A stretch of DNA of 64,000 nt, taken from assembly GCF_011397635.1 (NCBI RefSeq), contig NC_064758.1:19508013-19572012 (forward strand). Direction: 5' to 3'. This document shows positions 39,801-50,799 of this stretch, piece by piece. The notes beneath the pieces are model-generated. The model searched no databases and had not been told where the DNA came from. It saw only the letters and a list, made by a program, of their open reading frames with translations. This DNA is from Epinephelus fuscoguttatus (lineage: Eukaryota > Chordata > Actinopteri > Perciformes > Serranidae). The translations under genes and the position numbers were made by a program. The stretch's first letter is position 1. Every line of letters begins with the position of its first letter.

Positions 39801-42800
39801 AGAAATTGAGCTTTTTTGGGGGCTTCATGTGCCGCAGAGCAGCTTTCATAGGAATGAACAAGGCCCCGCCTCCAGTACTGTATCCAGTTCTCATTATACA
39901 TCCATGGCTGTGCGGGTTTAAAAAGAATCGCACTGTCAAAATACAGACCTGGGGGATGTAGATGGGATGCATATTGGTCATTTGGCTAAAAAGGAGGGTG
40001 GCATCCCCCCTTGCCCCCTTCAAACTGCCACCTGGTTATAAGCATCTCTCACAGTTATGAAGAAAATCTTGTCTTGAAGCTCTTCTTTAAATCAGAATTT
40101 AAGTCCTTTGAAGGAGCCACAGGATCACTACAGTGCTTTTCCAACACGGTTTACAGGAACATGTTTTTGTGTCAGTTTTATTTGTTACAAAAATTTGTAG
40201 CCAAAAGGTTTTTCTCTTGAGGGAGAATTGCTCTTTGTGAGGCTCAGGTTTAAGTACAGAGGCCCAGCTGTTACAGACAGAAATGTCAAGCCGATCGTTT
40301 GAGCCGTGCTGTGTGTTTGCAGAAACACAGCGTTCACCCTGCGGTACATGTTGTCAGGGAGGATGGTTTGTGCAAAGTGTGTGTGTATTGTTGTTGAGGC
40401 CAGCGACACAAGCTTTATTGAACTTCACAAACTGAATGTTATGCATAAGCATCAGCCTGTAAATACATGCTGTGCTTCACTCAAATGCTCAGTGCTTCAC
40501 ACAGATATTGATGCATCAGTGCAGCCCTGGTATTGATGCACGAGGATAACAAATGTATACAGATGTTTTTAATTTTGTGAAATGTACAAGAAGCCTCCAG
40601 TATTTTTGTCTGCAGGTCTGAAGAAGAGCACAAATGGTGTCTTAGTGCTCCTTTGAGATTCATTTCATTTTTAAGTTTGCATACTTATCAGAAATTATAG
40701 ATGAGGTATTTTCCAAGGTCAGATACCAGTGCTGCAAGGATAATGAGCTTGCCTGCTAACACACTATTAATTATTTTTTCTTATCTTGGCCTTGCAGACA
40801 AGAGTGTAGTGTAACCATTGTTCTCATGGCTGCAGTGAGGCTGTTGGAGGGTTAATATGAACATCTTCCTTGTGAAAGCCAATGCTTTGTGACAGACTAC
40901 TACTACAAGCTAGTCTTTTGCTGGATTCAGTTGAGCCACTTTTGCTGTTAATTCTTGTTGTTCTTACGACTGACTGAAATATTTATGTCATCATTTTCAG
41001 AGTCCACATCTTGAACCTCTCAAAGAGGACACATTGGCAGGGACATATAAATCGGTGAGTCCTACAGTACATGTGCTGAATAGAGCCCTTCAGCGTGGTT
41101 TCTGTCAGCTGACATGGAGGTTAGCGTGGCCAGGGTTCCTTCGTCAAAAAGCCCATGGGAACTTTCCATCGGATTTTGGATTATTGCAGAAAATAAGCTC
41201 TGTGGCAAACAAACGTTTATGAAACAGCACCGCCATGAAGTTGTGTTAGGTGTAATGATGTTCTCTCGTCCCATTTAGCCACTTGTCAGACACATTAAAG
41301 CTTCAAAATTCATGAGTTTGGAATCTACTGATGAGTTTTATGTCGTAGAAAAAAACCTAAAAGGCTCTTCAACTTGTGTAAACCACAGACCTTATTTCAG
41401 GCATCTAACCAAATCCATTCAAAAAACCCATTGACTCTGAGACAAGGGCTTGACTTTGGGACGAGTGCTAAAATGCTAACTCATTTCTGGGCATTTTAGG
41501 ACTTATTCCTGGAGCACTCTACATAGGTACACTAGTATGCAGGGCTGTGTCAGATTATATAAGATATGTTCGCACAAAACCAAATTAAAAAAACAAAAAT
41601 ATTAAAATGTTGCTATTTGTTGAGATGTTTCCAGTGATTTTAATGTATTTGATTCATATATTTATGAATAGCTAGAATGACTCATACAACTGCAAATGTG
41701 CCAAAAACTCTGATTTGTTTTCTCTCTCCAGAACATACTGCTGGTCCAGAGACAAATGTCTGTGAAGGAGAAGGATGTGGAGCAGTTTCAGCAAGCTCTT
41801 AAAATCTACACAGACACCACCAGCAGCCAGCAAAACAACCTGCAGTATGTCCCTTTCTCTGCCTCGGTGCCTTTGTTTGCCTCGGGATCTTTCCGTGATT
41901 TGCTGCAGCCCCTTCAAATCACTTTAATTTCCCCAAACATATGAGATAACCCCATCTGCCCTCTTTTTCTCTCTGTGTCTTTTTATTTTTAGCATTTCAG
42001 TCCAGAACCTGCCAGACAGATCATGCTTCATCATGTACGAATTTTGGCAGGACCGTCTCTCCTGGATGAGGTAGGATCAGAAGGGCTTCACGGCATATCA
42101 GACTGGAAAACATGCTCTGAGAATTTCACTGCTGAACCAAAATGTGCCCTACAGACCGAGCTTCTCACAGGTTCTCTTTGAAGTGTTATTGCCTTGCTGA
42201 GCGTTTCATCTCTCTCTCCTCTCAGCTACCTGCAGTCGTCCATCAGTAAGACCTTCCAGCGCTGCATTATCGACTCACTGGAAGAGCCTGAGATGGTCTC
42301 AACCATGCTTCTCCCAGGTAGAAACCAGACCCTTAATGAATAATCTGTAGCCTTTTGAAGGCTGCCATTTCATGTGCTAAATCTCACACAAATCCAGTTT
42401 GATTTAGTTGAATTAATGATAACTATTCTCAGTAAAACTGTGAGAACAGAGTTAAAAACAGCATGACCTTGTGGAAACGTATTATTGCATTTGTCTCACA
42501 CATGAAACGGTAGTTTTAAGTCTTTCAAGATACAAAGGATTATCTGCGTCTTTCTGGGAGGATAATTTGTGGGAAACAATAGAGTTCAGGTAAAAAAAAA
42601 TACATCGACCATTAAAGCTGCTAGAATCAATATTTTTAGATTAGTAAAATATCAAACAAATATATGAAAGCAGTCGCTCATGGATAAATATCACCCAATT
42701 CTTCACTTCCCCTCAGTTCTAAAGGAGCATTTTAAGAACTTAATGTTTTGGTTCACTATTACTGCTCTCAGTAATGTAATTGATCCAAAGTTCTGCACAC

Positions 42801-45800
42801 CTTAGTTACTGTTGCTATAGTCTGGGTGGGCGGGAGTTTGCTGCAGAGATCAGCCTCTCACTGGGCGGAAAGAGCCACCCGCTGAAGTCCCGCCCTACCG
42901 CCTCCGGTTGTGTAGCAGTTTTCAACCGTTTTCAACACGTCCTTTACTAACTTTTGCGGTGTTTGATCTTGTGGGGATGTAGCCATTTTTCTGCCATGGT
43001 TCGCGTCCTGTAGGCGATATTTTTGTGGGCGTGTTACACCAAAACCTGTTTCCCCCGGCAATATTTTTGCAAGCGCACCGTTGCTGTGGCACCGCCCAGA
43101 ACGATTGTGATTGGTTGAAAGAAATACAAGCAGCCGGGGCGTTTTTTTCTCCAATCTCAAAGTGAGAATCAGCCCAGCCAGACCTTTCTTTTCTTGAGAA
43201 AGGTCTGGTGAGCGAAACATGGTGACACTGGTTTTGTATAGGTGGGTGCCACAGTGTGTATGAGATTTTTAAGGACTATAGCATGTGATGGAAGGATATA
43301 CTCATGATGGGATGCTACAAGTAGTTTCCAAATAAGTAACAACAAACGTTACTTTGGGAGAGCACGTAGCCTTACACAAGCAATATAAACAAAGAGCCAA
43401 TGTGTTTCTGGCCAACGATAATTCATGTCATCTTAAAAATATGCAACAAACTTATTTGTTCATTTCCTAATCTCTTTATCGTTACCACAGAAATAAGGAG
43501 GACCTGGCTGATGTTGGTGAGATGTGGCTATACAGTACAGGCCAAAAGTTTGGACACACCTTCTCATTCAATGCATTTTCTTTATTTTCATGACTATTTA
43601 CATTGTAGATTCTCACTGAAGGCATCAAAACTATGAATGAACACATGTGGAGTTATGTACTTAACAAAAAAAGGTGAAATAACTGAAAACATGTTTTATA
43701 TTCTAGTTTCTTCAAAATAGCCACCCTTTGCTCTGATTACTGCTTTGCACACTCTTGGCATTCTCTCCATGAGCTTCAAGAGGTAGTCACCTGAAATGGT
43801 TTCCACTTCACAGGTGTGCCTTATCAGGGTTAATTAGTGGAATTTCTTGCTTTATCAATGGGGTTGGGACCATCGGTTGTGTTGTGCAGAAGTCAGGTTA
43901 ATACACAGCCGACAGTCCTATTGGACAACTGTTAAAATTCATATTATGGCAAGAACCAATCAGCTAACTAAAGAAAAATGAGTGGCCATCATTACTTTAA
44001 GAAATGAAGGTCAGTCAGTCCGGAAAATTGCAAAAACTTTAAATGTGTCCCCAAGTGGAGTCGCAAAAACCATCAAGCGCTACAACGAAACTGGCACACA
44101 TGAGGACCGACCCAGGAAAGGAAGACCAAGAGTCACCTCTGCTTCTGAGGATAAGTTCATCTGAGTCACCAGCCTCAGAAATCGCAAGTTAACAGCAGCT
44201 CAGATCAGAGACCAGATGAATGCCACACAGAGTTCTAGCAGCAGACCCATCTCTAGAACAACTGTTAAGAGGAGACTGCGTGAATCAGGCCTTCATGGTC
44301 AAATAGCTGCTAGGAAACCACTGCTAAGGAGAGGCAACAAGCAGAAGAGATTTGTTTGGGCCAAGAAACACAAGGAATGGACATTAGACCAGTGGAAATC
44401 TGTGCTTTGGTCTGATGAGTCCAAATTTGAGATCTTTGGTTCCAACCGCCGTGTCTTTGTGAGACGCAGAAAAGGTGAACGGATGGATTCCACATGCCTG
44501 GTTCCCACTGTGAAGCATGGAGGAGGAGGTGTGATGGTGTGGGGGTGTTTTGCTGGTGACACTGTTGAGGATTTATTCAAAATTGAAGGCACACTGAACC
44601 AGCATGGCTACCACAGCATCCTGCAGCGACATGCCATCCCATCCGGTTTGCGTTTAGTTGGACGATCATTTATTTTTCAACAGGACAATGACCCCAAACA
44701 CACCTCCAGGCTGTGTAAGGGCTATTTGACCAAGAAGGAGAGTGATGGAGTGCTGCGGCAGATGACCTGGCCTCCACAGTCACCGGACCTGAACCCAATT
44801 GAGATGGTTTGGGGTGAGCTGGACCGCAGAGTGAAGGCAAAGGGGCCAACAAGTGCTAAACACTTCTGGGAACTCCTTCAAGACTGTTGGAAAACCATTT
44901 CAGGTGACTACCTCTTGAAGCTCATGGAGAGAATGCCAAGAGTGTGCAAAGCAGTAACCAGAGCAAAGGGAGGCTATTTTGAAGAAACTAGAATATAAAA
45001 CATGCTTTCAGTTATTTCACCTTTTTTTGTTAAGTACATAACTCCACATGTGTTCATTCATAGTTTTGATGCCTTCAGTGAGAATCTACCATGTAAATAG
45101 TCATGAAAATAAAGAAAACGCATTGAATGAGAAGGTGTGTCCAAACTTTTGGCCTGTACTGTATATTAGCTAGCTACTTAGCTTACTTACATTTAGGATG
45201 TGATAACTGCTGCCTTTAACTGGAACTCGTGAGCTCGTGGTTACATTGGGAAGCTGTGTAGGATTTAACAGGGTTCAAGTGCCTAAGTCATGAGAGCACC
45301 ACTGTTAGGCAATGGCAACATGGTTGCTACCATTGGTATCTACAAGCCATCAAGGCTAACAATATAGCAGCCCAATGAGGGGGTCACGTAATGCAGGAAA
45401 TGCAAACACATAATGACAGAGGGAAAAGATGGGACTGTTGGTAATATCAACATTTTCCTCTGATGTATTGTAAAATTATGACGGAAAACTCTATACAACT
45501 AAAGTAACGATATATTATCTTACCATCCACTATAAAACGAACCTCCATGGCATCTGCCATTTCTGAAAATGTCAGCAAACACAATTCGTGAACTCTGAGC
45601 TTTCAGAAAATGTCCACTTAGAAGGTTTTGGATACCACAAGATGCATGTGCATATGCACTCTTCTCGTGAACACAGTAAACATGACTCCATTTGAAGGCA
45701 GCAGAGCCAACATAATGTGTCGGTGAAAATTATGACACCTACGAAATGTGGCGAGTGTCAATTTCAGAGTTCCCTTAACTACATCTTTTAACCATCTTCT

Positions 45801-46756
45801 TTTCAACATAGATGAGCCAAACACATAGTATTTCAAGTATAACAGGAAAGGGGACAGTTTACCGGGGGTCTGCCAGGCTCCAAGCCTGCTCAACTGTTAT
45901 GAAAGGTCAATTTCTAGACGCAACTGGCACCTAAAAAGCTCTGTTTAACCTGCTGTGCGCTACCTGCCCAGCACTGAATGGCAGTTAGCAAAATTAGCAA
46001 CCTGTTTCGCTCAGGAGGAGGTGGAAACCAAAACAGAGCTAAAAGCAGGGTGAATATTGGTGAATATTGGTCTGGACTTATGTTCATCGGGTGATCAGAA
46101 ACATGCCTATAAATTAGTTTTAGTTTAGTTTATTTAATAAGGGGCAGCACAAATGAACAAATACACATGGTATATAAATGCCAGAATTATTCAAGATGCT
46201 ATTTTTTTTGTCTGTAGTCCCTTGGCCAAGGTGTTAAACAAGGCTTCCTAAAATACAACAAAGCTAAAAACTAAGAAACTGGGCATACGGTTTTTAACAC
46301 TTCTTTAAACACATCAAGTGAAACCAAAAAAAAGAAGAAAAACAAGAGCAGGAAATTTTAAGACTGAAAAAGGACGCTAACACTAATCTTGCTCTGTATC
46401 TGCTGGATGTGTAAACAGGCAACTGTTTGCTAACAGGTTTGCCATATCAACTTTAAAGGTTAGAATGTATCAATGTTGTGTGTGCAGCTTGTTGGACGTC
46501 CCCAAGTGGCAAAAAAACACCCCAAAACAAAACAGTTAATGCAGGTTTAATGTGTGAGAAATACTATTTTAGATAATAAATTATAGTCTTAGGAGGCCGT
46601 TGTTTTCTTGAGGAAAAATAGAAGTACATGTTGACATTTAGCCTCTCTTCCTGTTGTCTTTCCTCATTTGTTCGGCTCAATCAAAGAGCACAAAACATTG
46701 ATGTTTAATTATTTTTTCATTCGACAGCTTCCTGGTGGATTATGAACAACAACTGA
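15806..46756 (+). CDS. necab3: N-terminal EF-hand calcium-binding protein (NECAB family, NECAB3-like)
   Basis: A neuronal-type Ca2+-binding protein. Twelve exons: 15806-15922, 20944-20968, 29066-29174, 30570-30595, 30894-30991, 38478-38736, 38918-38997, 41001-41054, 41732-41844, 41993-42070, 42226-42317, 46728-46756; phases agree and give 359 residues. A canonical EF-hand loop [12 protein letters not shown] is at residues 45-56; a second loop (DRQQTENLDIDK) lacks proper ligands. A central helical segment (about 217-232, [13 protein letters not shown]) and a C-terminal antibiotic-biosynthesis-monooxygenase-like (ABM) domain (about 257-355, [10 protein letters not shown]) follow, ending [14 protein letters not shown]3 is favoured over NECAB1 by the start [12 protein letters not shown], the FWQD..SW motif, LEPLKED and the last residues; the middle is closer to NECAB1, so the paralog is not certain. 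NECAB3 binds amyloid-precursor adaptor XB51-type partners in mammals (known). The gene is divergent from alas2, about 2.2 kb apart. Confidence 0.88.
15923..20943 (+). other. NECAB-like gene intron 1
   Basis: A 5.0-kb AT-rich intron. It contains a CpG-richer patch at 17120-17260 (see findings) and a MITE at 19141-19472. I see no exon and no other clear repeat in the rest. Confidence 0.7.
19141..19472. mobile_element. hAT-like MITE
   Basis: The left end is CAGTGTTGTC and the right end is the inverted form of TGGTGTTGTC; each is followed by a TATCG-containing stretch. Flanking octamers CAGCACAC and CAGCACTT match at 6 of 8. It is 332 bp long and non-coding. Confidence 0.6.
24800..25020. repeat. 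Interspersed teleost repeat with TACTACGAAGC motif
   Basis: TACTACGAAGCAGG (about 24820) and TACTACGAAGCTGG (about 24881) occur 61 bp apart around a GGTTAACTTCAGG-like segment. I recognise this arrangement from other fish genomes, where it belongs to a dispersed element; the family is not certain. Confidence 0.5.
25082..26227. mobile_element. piggyBac-like non-autonomous element with a nested repeat
   Basis: The left end is TTAA then CCTCCTGAGACCCGG. The right end, inverted, is CCTCCTAAGACCCGACAA. Ends beginning CC next to TTAA fit piggyBac-type insertion, though the right TTAA is degenerate (ATAT). No transposase is present. A separate fish repeat (25538-25694) is inserted inside. Confidence 0.55.
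25538..25694 (+). repeat. Teleost interspersed repeat nested in the piggyBac-like element
   Basis: TTTTATTTATAAAGCCCAAT, CACAGGGCTTTACAGCATAC and GCGGATAAGGAAAAACTCCC in order form a block common in fish genomes and transcripts. It may be a LINE 3' end or a SINE. It is not coding. Confidence 0.65.
29945..30110. repeat. Fragment of the GCTAGCAGCTCTGTGAGG-type fish repeat
   Basis: GTTAGCATGCTAACATTCGC followed by TAATTAGCACTAAGCACA is the middle part of a very common teleost dispersed repeat. A longer copy is at 33320-33720. Confidence 0.5.
31045..32700 (-). pseudogene. 5'-truncated LINE with reverse transcriptase (L2/CR1 group)
   Basis: Read on the minus strand, this encodes a reverse-transcriptase core: [20 protein letters not shown], then [26 protein letters not shown] and the catalytic [11 protein letters not shown], ending at the stop near 31229. 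The frame shifts twice (near 32570 in a C run and near 32265) and is otherwise open, so it is a fairly recent dead copy. The non-coding tail reads through GTGGGACTCACCTGG into TAAATAAATAAAATAAA at 31045-31085, the usual L2-like end. The 5' half of the element is missing. It is antisense to the NECAB-like gene, just after exon 5 (30894-30991). Confidence 0.85.
33320..33720 (+). repeat. Common teleost interspersed repeat
   Basis: GCTAGCAGCTCTGTGAGGCT, then ATGCTAACA-type segments, CAGCTGAGACTCATGGGAAT, GTGACCTGATGATGGTGCAG and a TTCATCCTGAGGGAGTCATG tail. I recognise this order from many fish genomes. The family name is uncertain and there is no coding potential. A partial tail copy may occur at about 34790-34925. 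Confidence 0.6.
33738..33955 (+). repeat. Dispersed repeat, inverted partner of 54770-54985
   Basis: GATGGCCACTTGAGGCTGGC and CATGTTTACAGCCTGG, with CATGACAACTGTA further along, are all found in the same order in reverse complement at 54770-54985. Confidence 0.7.
34095..34744. mobile_element. MITE with GTGCGTTCC / GGAATGCAC ends
   Basis: The left end is GTGCGTTCCAGTACCCATAC. The right end, inverted, begins GTGCATTCCGAATCGCGTAA. The interior has repeated TACTA/AGTATG units (CATACTACCATACTATATAG). This 650-bp structure resembles fish MITEs of this type. Confidence 0.5.
37640..38065. repeat. Probable interspersed repeat (CAGGAAGTG/ATCATGACAC type)
   Basis: A run of AAACACA- and GGAAC-rich sequence with CAGGTGTCAGCAGGGCTGG and a terminal CCAGGATCATGACAC is familiar from fish dispersed elements. 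Boundaries are guesses. Confidence 0.35.
39530..40000. repeat. Probable teleost interspersed repeat
   Basis: Segments such as GTGGCCAAAAGTATTACAAC, GTCATGTGATGCTATTGG and GGGAAAGACATGTCTGTGAT match a fish dispersed repeat I recognise. Open frames on both strands here are short and unrelated to known proteins. Confidence 0.45.
41082..41520 (-). mobile_element. MITE, copy 2 (inverted relative to 316-888)
   Basis: In reverse complement this block follows 316-888 in order, with the end AGAGTGCTCCAGG. It is shorter because copy 1 has extra sequence around 610-740 or this one lost it. It lies in the intron after NECAB exon 8, whose donor is at 41055. Confidence 0.7.
42830..43215. repeat. GC-rich dispersed repeat with terminal hairpin
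   Basis: A G+C-rich block stands out in AT-rich intron sequence. It ends with the hairpin AGACCTTTCT…AGAAAGGTCT (about 43180-43207). It contains a 120-codon minus-strand open frame with no domain that I recognise; I treat this as repeat-derived, not a gene. Confidence 0.4.
43531..45165 (+). mobile_element. Tc1-like transposon, DD38E type
   Basis: A full-length element of about 1.63 kb in the intron between the last two NECAB exons. Both ends read TACAGTACAGGCCAAAAGTT and the inverted repeats extend about 270 bp (43531-43804 and 44889-45163) with only about five differences. Flanking TA bases fit the TA target of Tc1 elements. The inside is the transposase frame (43946-44998). The match of both ends and the near-open frame show a recent insertion compared with the other elements here. 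Confidence 0.93.
43946..44998 (+). pseudogene. Tc1-family transposase, inactivated by two TGA codons
   Basis: Read across two TGA codons (43979-43981 and 44162-44164) the frame gives about 350 codons, the usual Tc1 length, with no frameshift. N-terminal helix-turn-helix segments ([20 protein letters not shown]) and a GRPR motif bind the repeat ends. The catalytic triad is D157 (WSDES), D247 (QQDNDPKH) and E286 (DLNPIE), with 38 residues between the last two. Both TGA codons occupy places where CGA (Arg) would be expected from the family, so each is one CpG C-to-T change away. The last part of the frame lies inside the right inverted repeat. It makes no functional protein as it stands. Confidence 0.92.
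46115..46250 (-). repeat. Probable LINE 3'-end fragment
   Basis: TTTAGTTTATTTAATAAGGG and TGTCTGTAGTCCCTTGGCCA resemble the 3' end of a fish LINE in reverse orientation. No coding part remains. Confidence 0.35.
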
Positions 46757-47935
46757 CAGAGCAACGCTGCTGCTATTCAACACAACAGAAGCAGGAGGAA
46801 GAGCTGATTGTGTAATTGTGTTACCTCTTTTGTTCTTTGATAACACTTTTTTCCTCATGGCATGACCAGGATTGTTTTTGCAAAGCTCTGCTCTGAGGTC
46901 ATAAAAAAAAGAAGACAGGCGCTCAGATAAACCGGTCAAAGAGTGACACAAATTAAAACCTTGGAGGGAAAGCATAAAGGTAATGCAATATTTTATTGTG
47001 TGGTCAGGATTTGTGCCAACTTTCATTCCACAGGCACATTTCTGGTTTTAATAGAAACAGAAGAAATGGGGAAAAAAAAAGATTTGCATGATTTCTTATT
47101 TCTCAGTGCTCGTTTATTTCATTCAAAACTACATCTTAGAATAGGTATAATGTCACTGATGCCACAAAAATAGAAACACGTGAATGAAACTGATCTGTCC
47201 ATCCATCATATCCCTCACTCAGACGAAAACAGAAATAGTGGTAGGGTCCTGCATTCCCCTTGTTCTCTCTGTGGTATTGTGCTTTGTTGTCTCCTTCAAA
47301 GCTTTGCTACCAAGCGTCTTTTTGCTGATGGGTTAGACAACCAGTAGAACATAGTCGATGAGCGATGATGGTCTGCATCTAAACTTTTATCATCTGTGTG
47401 TCACTCCTGCACTTTAGAAAAAGATGAAACGTGGACCTAATTGTGAAGAACAGATATTTATTGTAAATTGTCTATTGAAAATGTAAAATGAACCAAGAGC
47501 TGCACTGATGTTTAGTGAGACATTAGCAGACGATAACAATTAAAGAAATGACATCTGCAGTTTGCCTGTACTGTTACTCTAGAATTTAAACTCGAAAGCC
47601 ATTGTTTTACATTTGCAGTGTGTAATCAGAAGAGTTCAGTACACACGAAATAGAAGTTTATATTTTGAGTACAGAAATTAAGCAGATACTCTTCGTTGTA
47701 TGACATTAGAAAGTATAATAAGATTGTGTACAGTAGTTAATGAGAGATGTAATGTGTTGTAGAACATTGGTAAATGTATGATAGTTTAATGAGCTGTGGT
47801 TGCTTGGATAATGTGAGGAATGAATGTGGTCACTCTTTTTTTAAGTGTTTTATCATTTCTTTTATGAAGAGTATACAGTTATGTGGATGCTATGTTTGTT
47901 TTCTGGCATGAAATAAAGTTCATGTTGATGACATT
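46757..47935 (+). other. 3' UTR of the NECAB-like gene
   Basis: From the TGA (46754-46756) to shortly after the AATAAA signal at 47912-47917. AT-rich, no repeat recognised. Confidence 0.6.
47912..47917 (+). terminator. Poly(A) signal (AATAAA) of the NECAB-like gene
   Basis: AATAAA follows GGCATGA and precedes a GT/T-rich stretch, about 1.16 kb past the stop codon. Confidence 0.55.
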
Positions 47936-48919
47936 AAATGATGCGTTAATTGTCCACTGTCCCAGTGCTTGTGAATTTTGATCTGATAGAAAATCATAGA
48001 CATTTATTAAACAAGGCTTTTTTTTTTTCTTTTTTTTTTAAAGATAAGTCTTTCGAGGTGCTTTAAAAGAGTATGAGCTCTCATCAGCAGCAGCTAGAGC
48101 CTCTGAGAAGCACTGGAACAATTTCAAGCCCACCTCGTGTTGAATCTGGGGCAATTGGCTCCTTTTCACTCTTCAAAGCTGGTTGATTCCTTCTCAAACA
48201 CAACCTGAAACCGCTCTAACCTAGAAAATTGGAGGCTGGAATATTCACTGCAGCAGCTGACAGCTCACATTCAGAGTATATTTTCTGTCTCAGTACAAAT
48301 CAAGTTTGACTTCACAGCATCTTTATTTCAGAGCGCATTAACTCCCCTCAAAAATAAGGAGTTTAAGTTGTGGAATTTTTATACTTAAAGTGAAACTTGG
48401 GTGTTTTTCAAACTAGACCTCATTTTCCTAAGTTTTTGTGTCTCAGTAATGAAGGGAGACATGTTCTGAAATTGGACCAGTATTGAGAGAAACAGGCTGC
48501 GATGTAATGTAATGAAATCCCAAAGGGCAATTGTGCACTGTCAGTTTACGTCCATAAAAAATGTGCTTGCTTTTGCTGCTGACATGCTCATGCTGTTATT
48601 AGGAGTGTCTGCCAACATTACATTGAAGTACCCAACATAGAAATGTTTTTCTGTACCTTTCACAGGTCTGTTTGTTAATTGTGACCAAGTCTCACTCAAG
48701 GAGAAGTTTCATTTTGAAATATCACGAGAGGTGACGTTGCAGGAAAAACCACGGTGGAAAAGTTTGTGAGAGTTGGAGAGAGGAGTGCTGGGAAGAGTTG
48801 GTCGTGCTGGCGTACAGAAAGCAAAATTTAATGTGACCTAAAAGACTGAATGTCATGGCTGAACATTTTGCTGATTTAGACAACGTGGAAAGGTCTGGGA
48901 CATTTCAGAACGAGACTTG

Positions 48920-49440
48920 TGCTTCATACTGTGTTCATACTACAAGTAACAATGCAACAGCGTGACAAGCTACAAACACCAAATCACTGTTTTCGTGTTG
49001 CTCAGGTACTCTTTAACATAGTTAAGGCATAGGCTTGTGTGTCTGGTACAAAGCCTCGACTGAACGTCATCTAAAGTTTCATCATTTGGTCAAAAAATTT
49101 TTAAAAAAAATCAATGCTTCTGTTCAGTGACTGAGTCCCATTTTAACATCACATTTCACCGCCCCATTGCATCCCTGTGTACACCACAGTACACAGAAAG
49201 CTAGCATAGCATCAGCTAACTCAGCTAAATGACACAATAAAGTTAACACAGCCAGAAACAAAGACATGATTGATGGATGCTTTCATCGTGTCACTGTAAT
49301 GCTGAAAAAAGTTGAGGCCAGCTCAGCTTTTGTTTGTAGTGCATCGCGCCTGTTGCCAGCGAAAAGTGTCGGATGTATGTATGTAGCTTCATGTCACCGA
49401 CTTCCATTGAAAACAGCATTAGTGAGACTTGGTCACAATG
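48920..49440 (-). repeat. Dispersed repeat, inverted partner of 54260-54720
   Basis: TTGAGGCCAGCTCAGCTTTT, CACAGAAAGCTAGCATAGCA and a region including TCATGTCACCGACTTCCATT occur in reverse complement and the same order at 54260-54720. There is no coding capacity. Confidence 0.75.
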
Positions 49441-50756
49441 ATAAACAGGCCAGTGAAAGGTAAGGAAATATGTTTAATTTCTCTGCATGGTCTTTTGTGT
49501 AATGTCAGACACTTCTAATAACAACCTGAGCCCGTTAGTCCACCAAACAAGTATTTTTAATGGACATAAATTGGACATAAATTGATGGTGCACAATTGCC
49601 CCTAGGGATTACACTGCAGCCTGTTTCGCGGCTGTGGCTACAGCGCTCTCTTTCAACACTGGACCAGTTTCACAAATTGTTTTCTCCTTTAGTCACTTCG
49701 ACACAAAAACATGGGGGCCAAATTAAAAAAATACCAAAGTTTCCCTTTAAGATCCTCCTATTACATGTACAATTATCACACGTATGATGTTTTTCTCTAA
49801 GTATGAACACTGTATTGTTACATCTAAATATCCACTTATCATTCATGAGTGGTTATCAGACATGGGCCAATAATATAATGTGCTACCTAGCAACAGAAAG
49901 AATACTCAGATCAGTCTTAAGTAGAAATTCATACATGAATCCTATTTACGTATGTCACATGATTCTAATGAAACCTAAATAGCTTGAGGTTATTACAGCA
50001 AGCAGGGAGAGAGCCAACCTGTCAGGTCCCAACAAAGCTAAAGTCAAATGAAAAGGTTTGTCTATGACACAAACTGAAGGAAGTGAAGATGGTGCAGGCA
50101 GGAGGCCTTTTACAGCTGCAGCCTCTAATGGAGAGAAAATGCTTCTGCTGCTGCATCAAATCTCGTACCCTAAATCCTTTCCTGCTGCTATTTTCTCCGC
50201 AGTGACAGTGAGGTTTATGCTGGGATGCCTCGGCCAAAACAGCTGCCAGCTATGTGGGCTAAAATACATCCTACATATGTGTATGTATAAGCAGCAGCGA
50301 GCCAGGTCTCCCAGAGGCAACGATGGAGTATTTTCAAGCCTAGAATCACTATTCTATCCTAGGGCAAGATGTGCATTATTCCCACAGCAGACTGAGCTGA
50401 CACGAATAAATGTGAGGTGGACGTATGAGAAGGTGAGTCAATCAGCATGGTCTGGATTAATTACCTGTAAATGGGTGTGATTTGTGATGTTTGGCACCCA
50501 TTAGCAGACGATGTTAATGCACCTGAGTGTCACTACACAGCTATTTGGTCAATTAGGAGCAGCTCATGTGTTTGTGTATGATTAAGAATAAGTGGTTAGA
50601 ATGGTTGGAGACAGAGGGATGAACTGGCTCAAGAGAAGAAGAAGTGGTGTGTGAAGACACAGGAAAACAGTGGCAGAGGAAAATCAGGGTCAACTGTCAG
50701 GGCACGTTGATGCCGAGGGGAAGCAAATGTAAGCAGAAAGCCTGAGCTCCGAGCTC

Positions 50757-50799
50757 CTCAACACACACACACGCACACACACACACACACACACACACC
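50757..50799. repeat. (AC)n microsatellite
   Basis: About 20 AC units with one CG interruption. Confidence 0.95.

Noticed and set aside
42858-43220. 120-codon minus-strand open frame
   Set aside because: It lies in a GC-rich repeat, has no domain I recognise and no splice or promoter context on that strand.
44299-44852. Minus-strand open frames inside the Tc1-like element
   Set aside because: Shadows of the transposase frame on the plus strand.
50058-50480. 140-codon plus-strand open frame
   Set aside because: No recognisable domain, biased composition and no gene context. Length is within chance for 64 kb in six frames.
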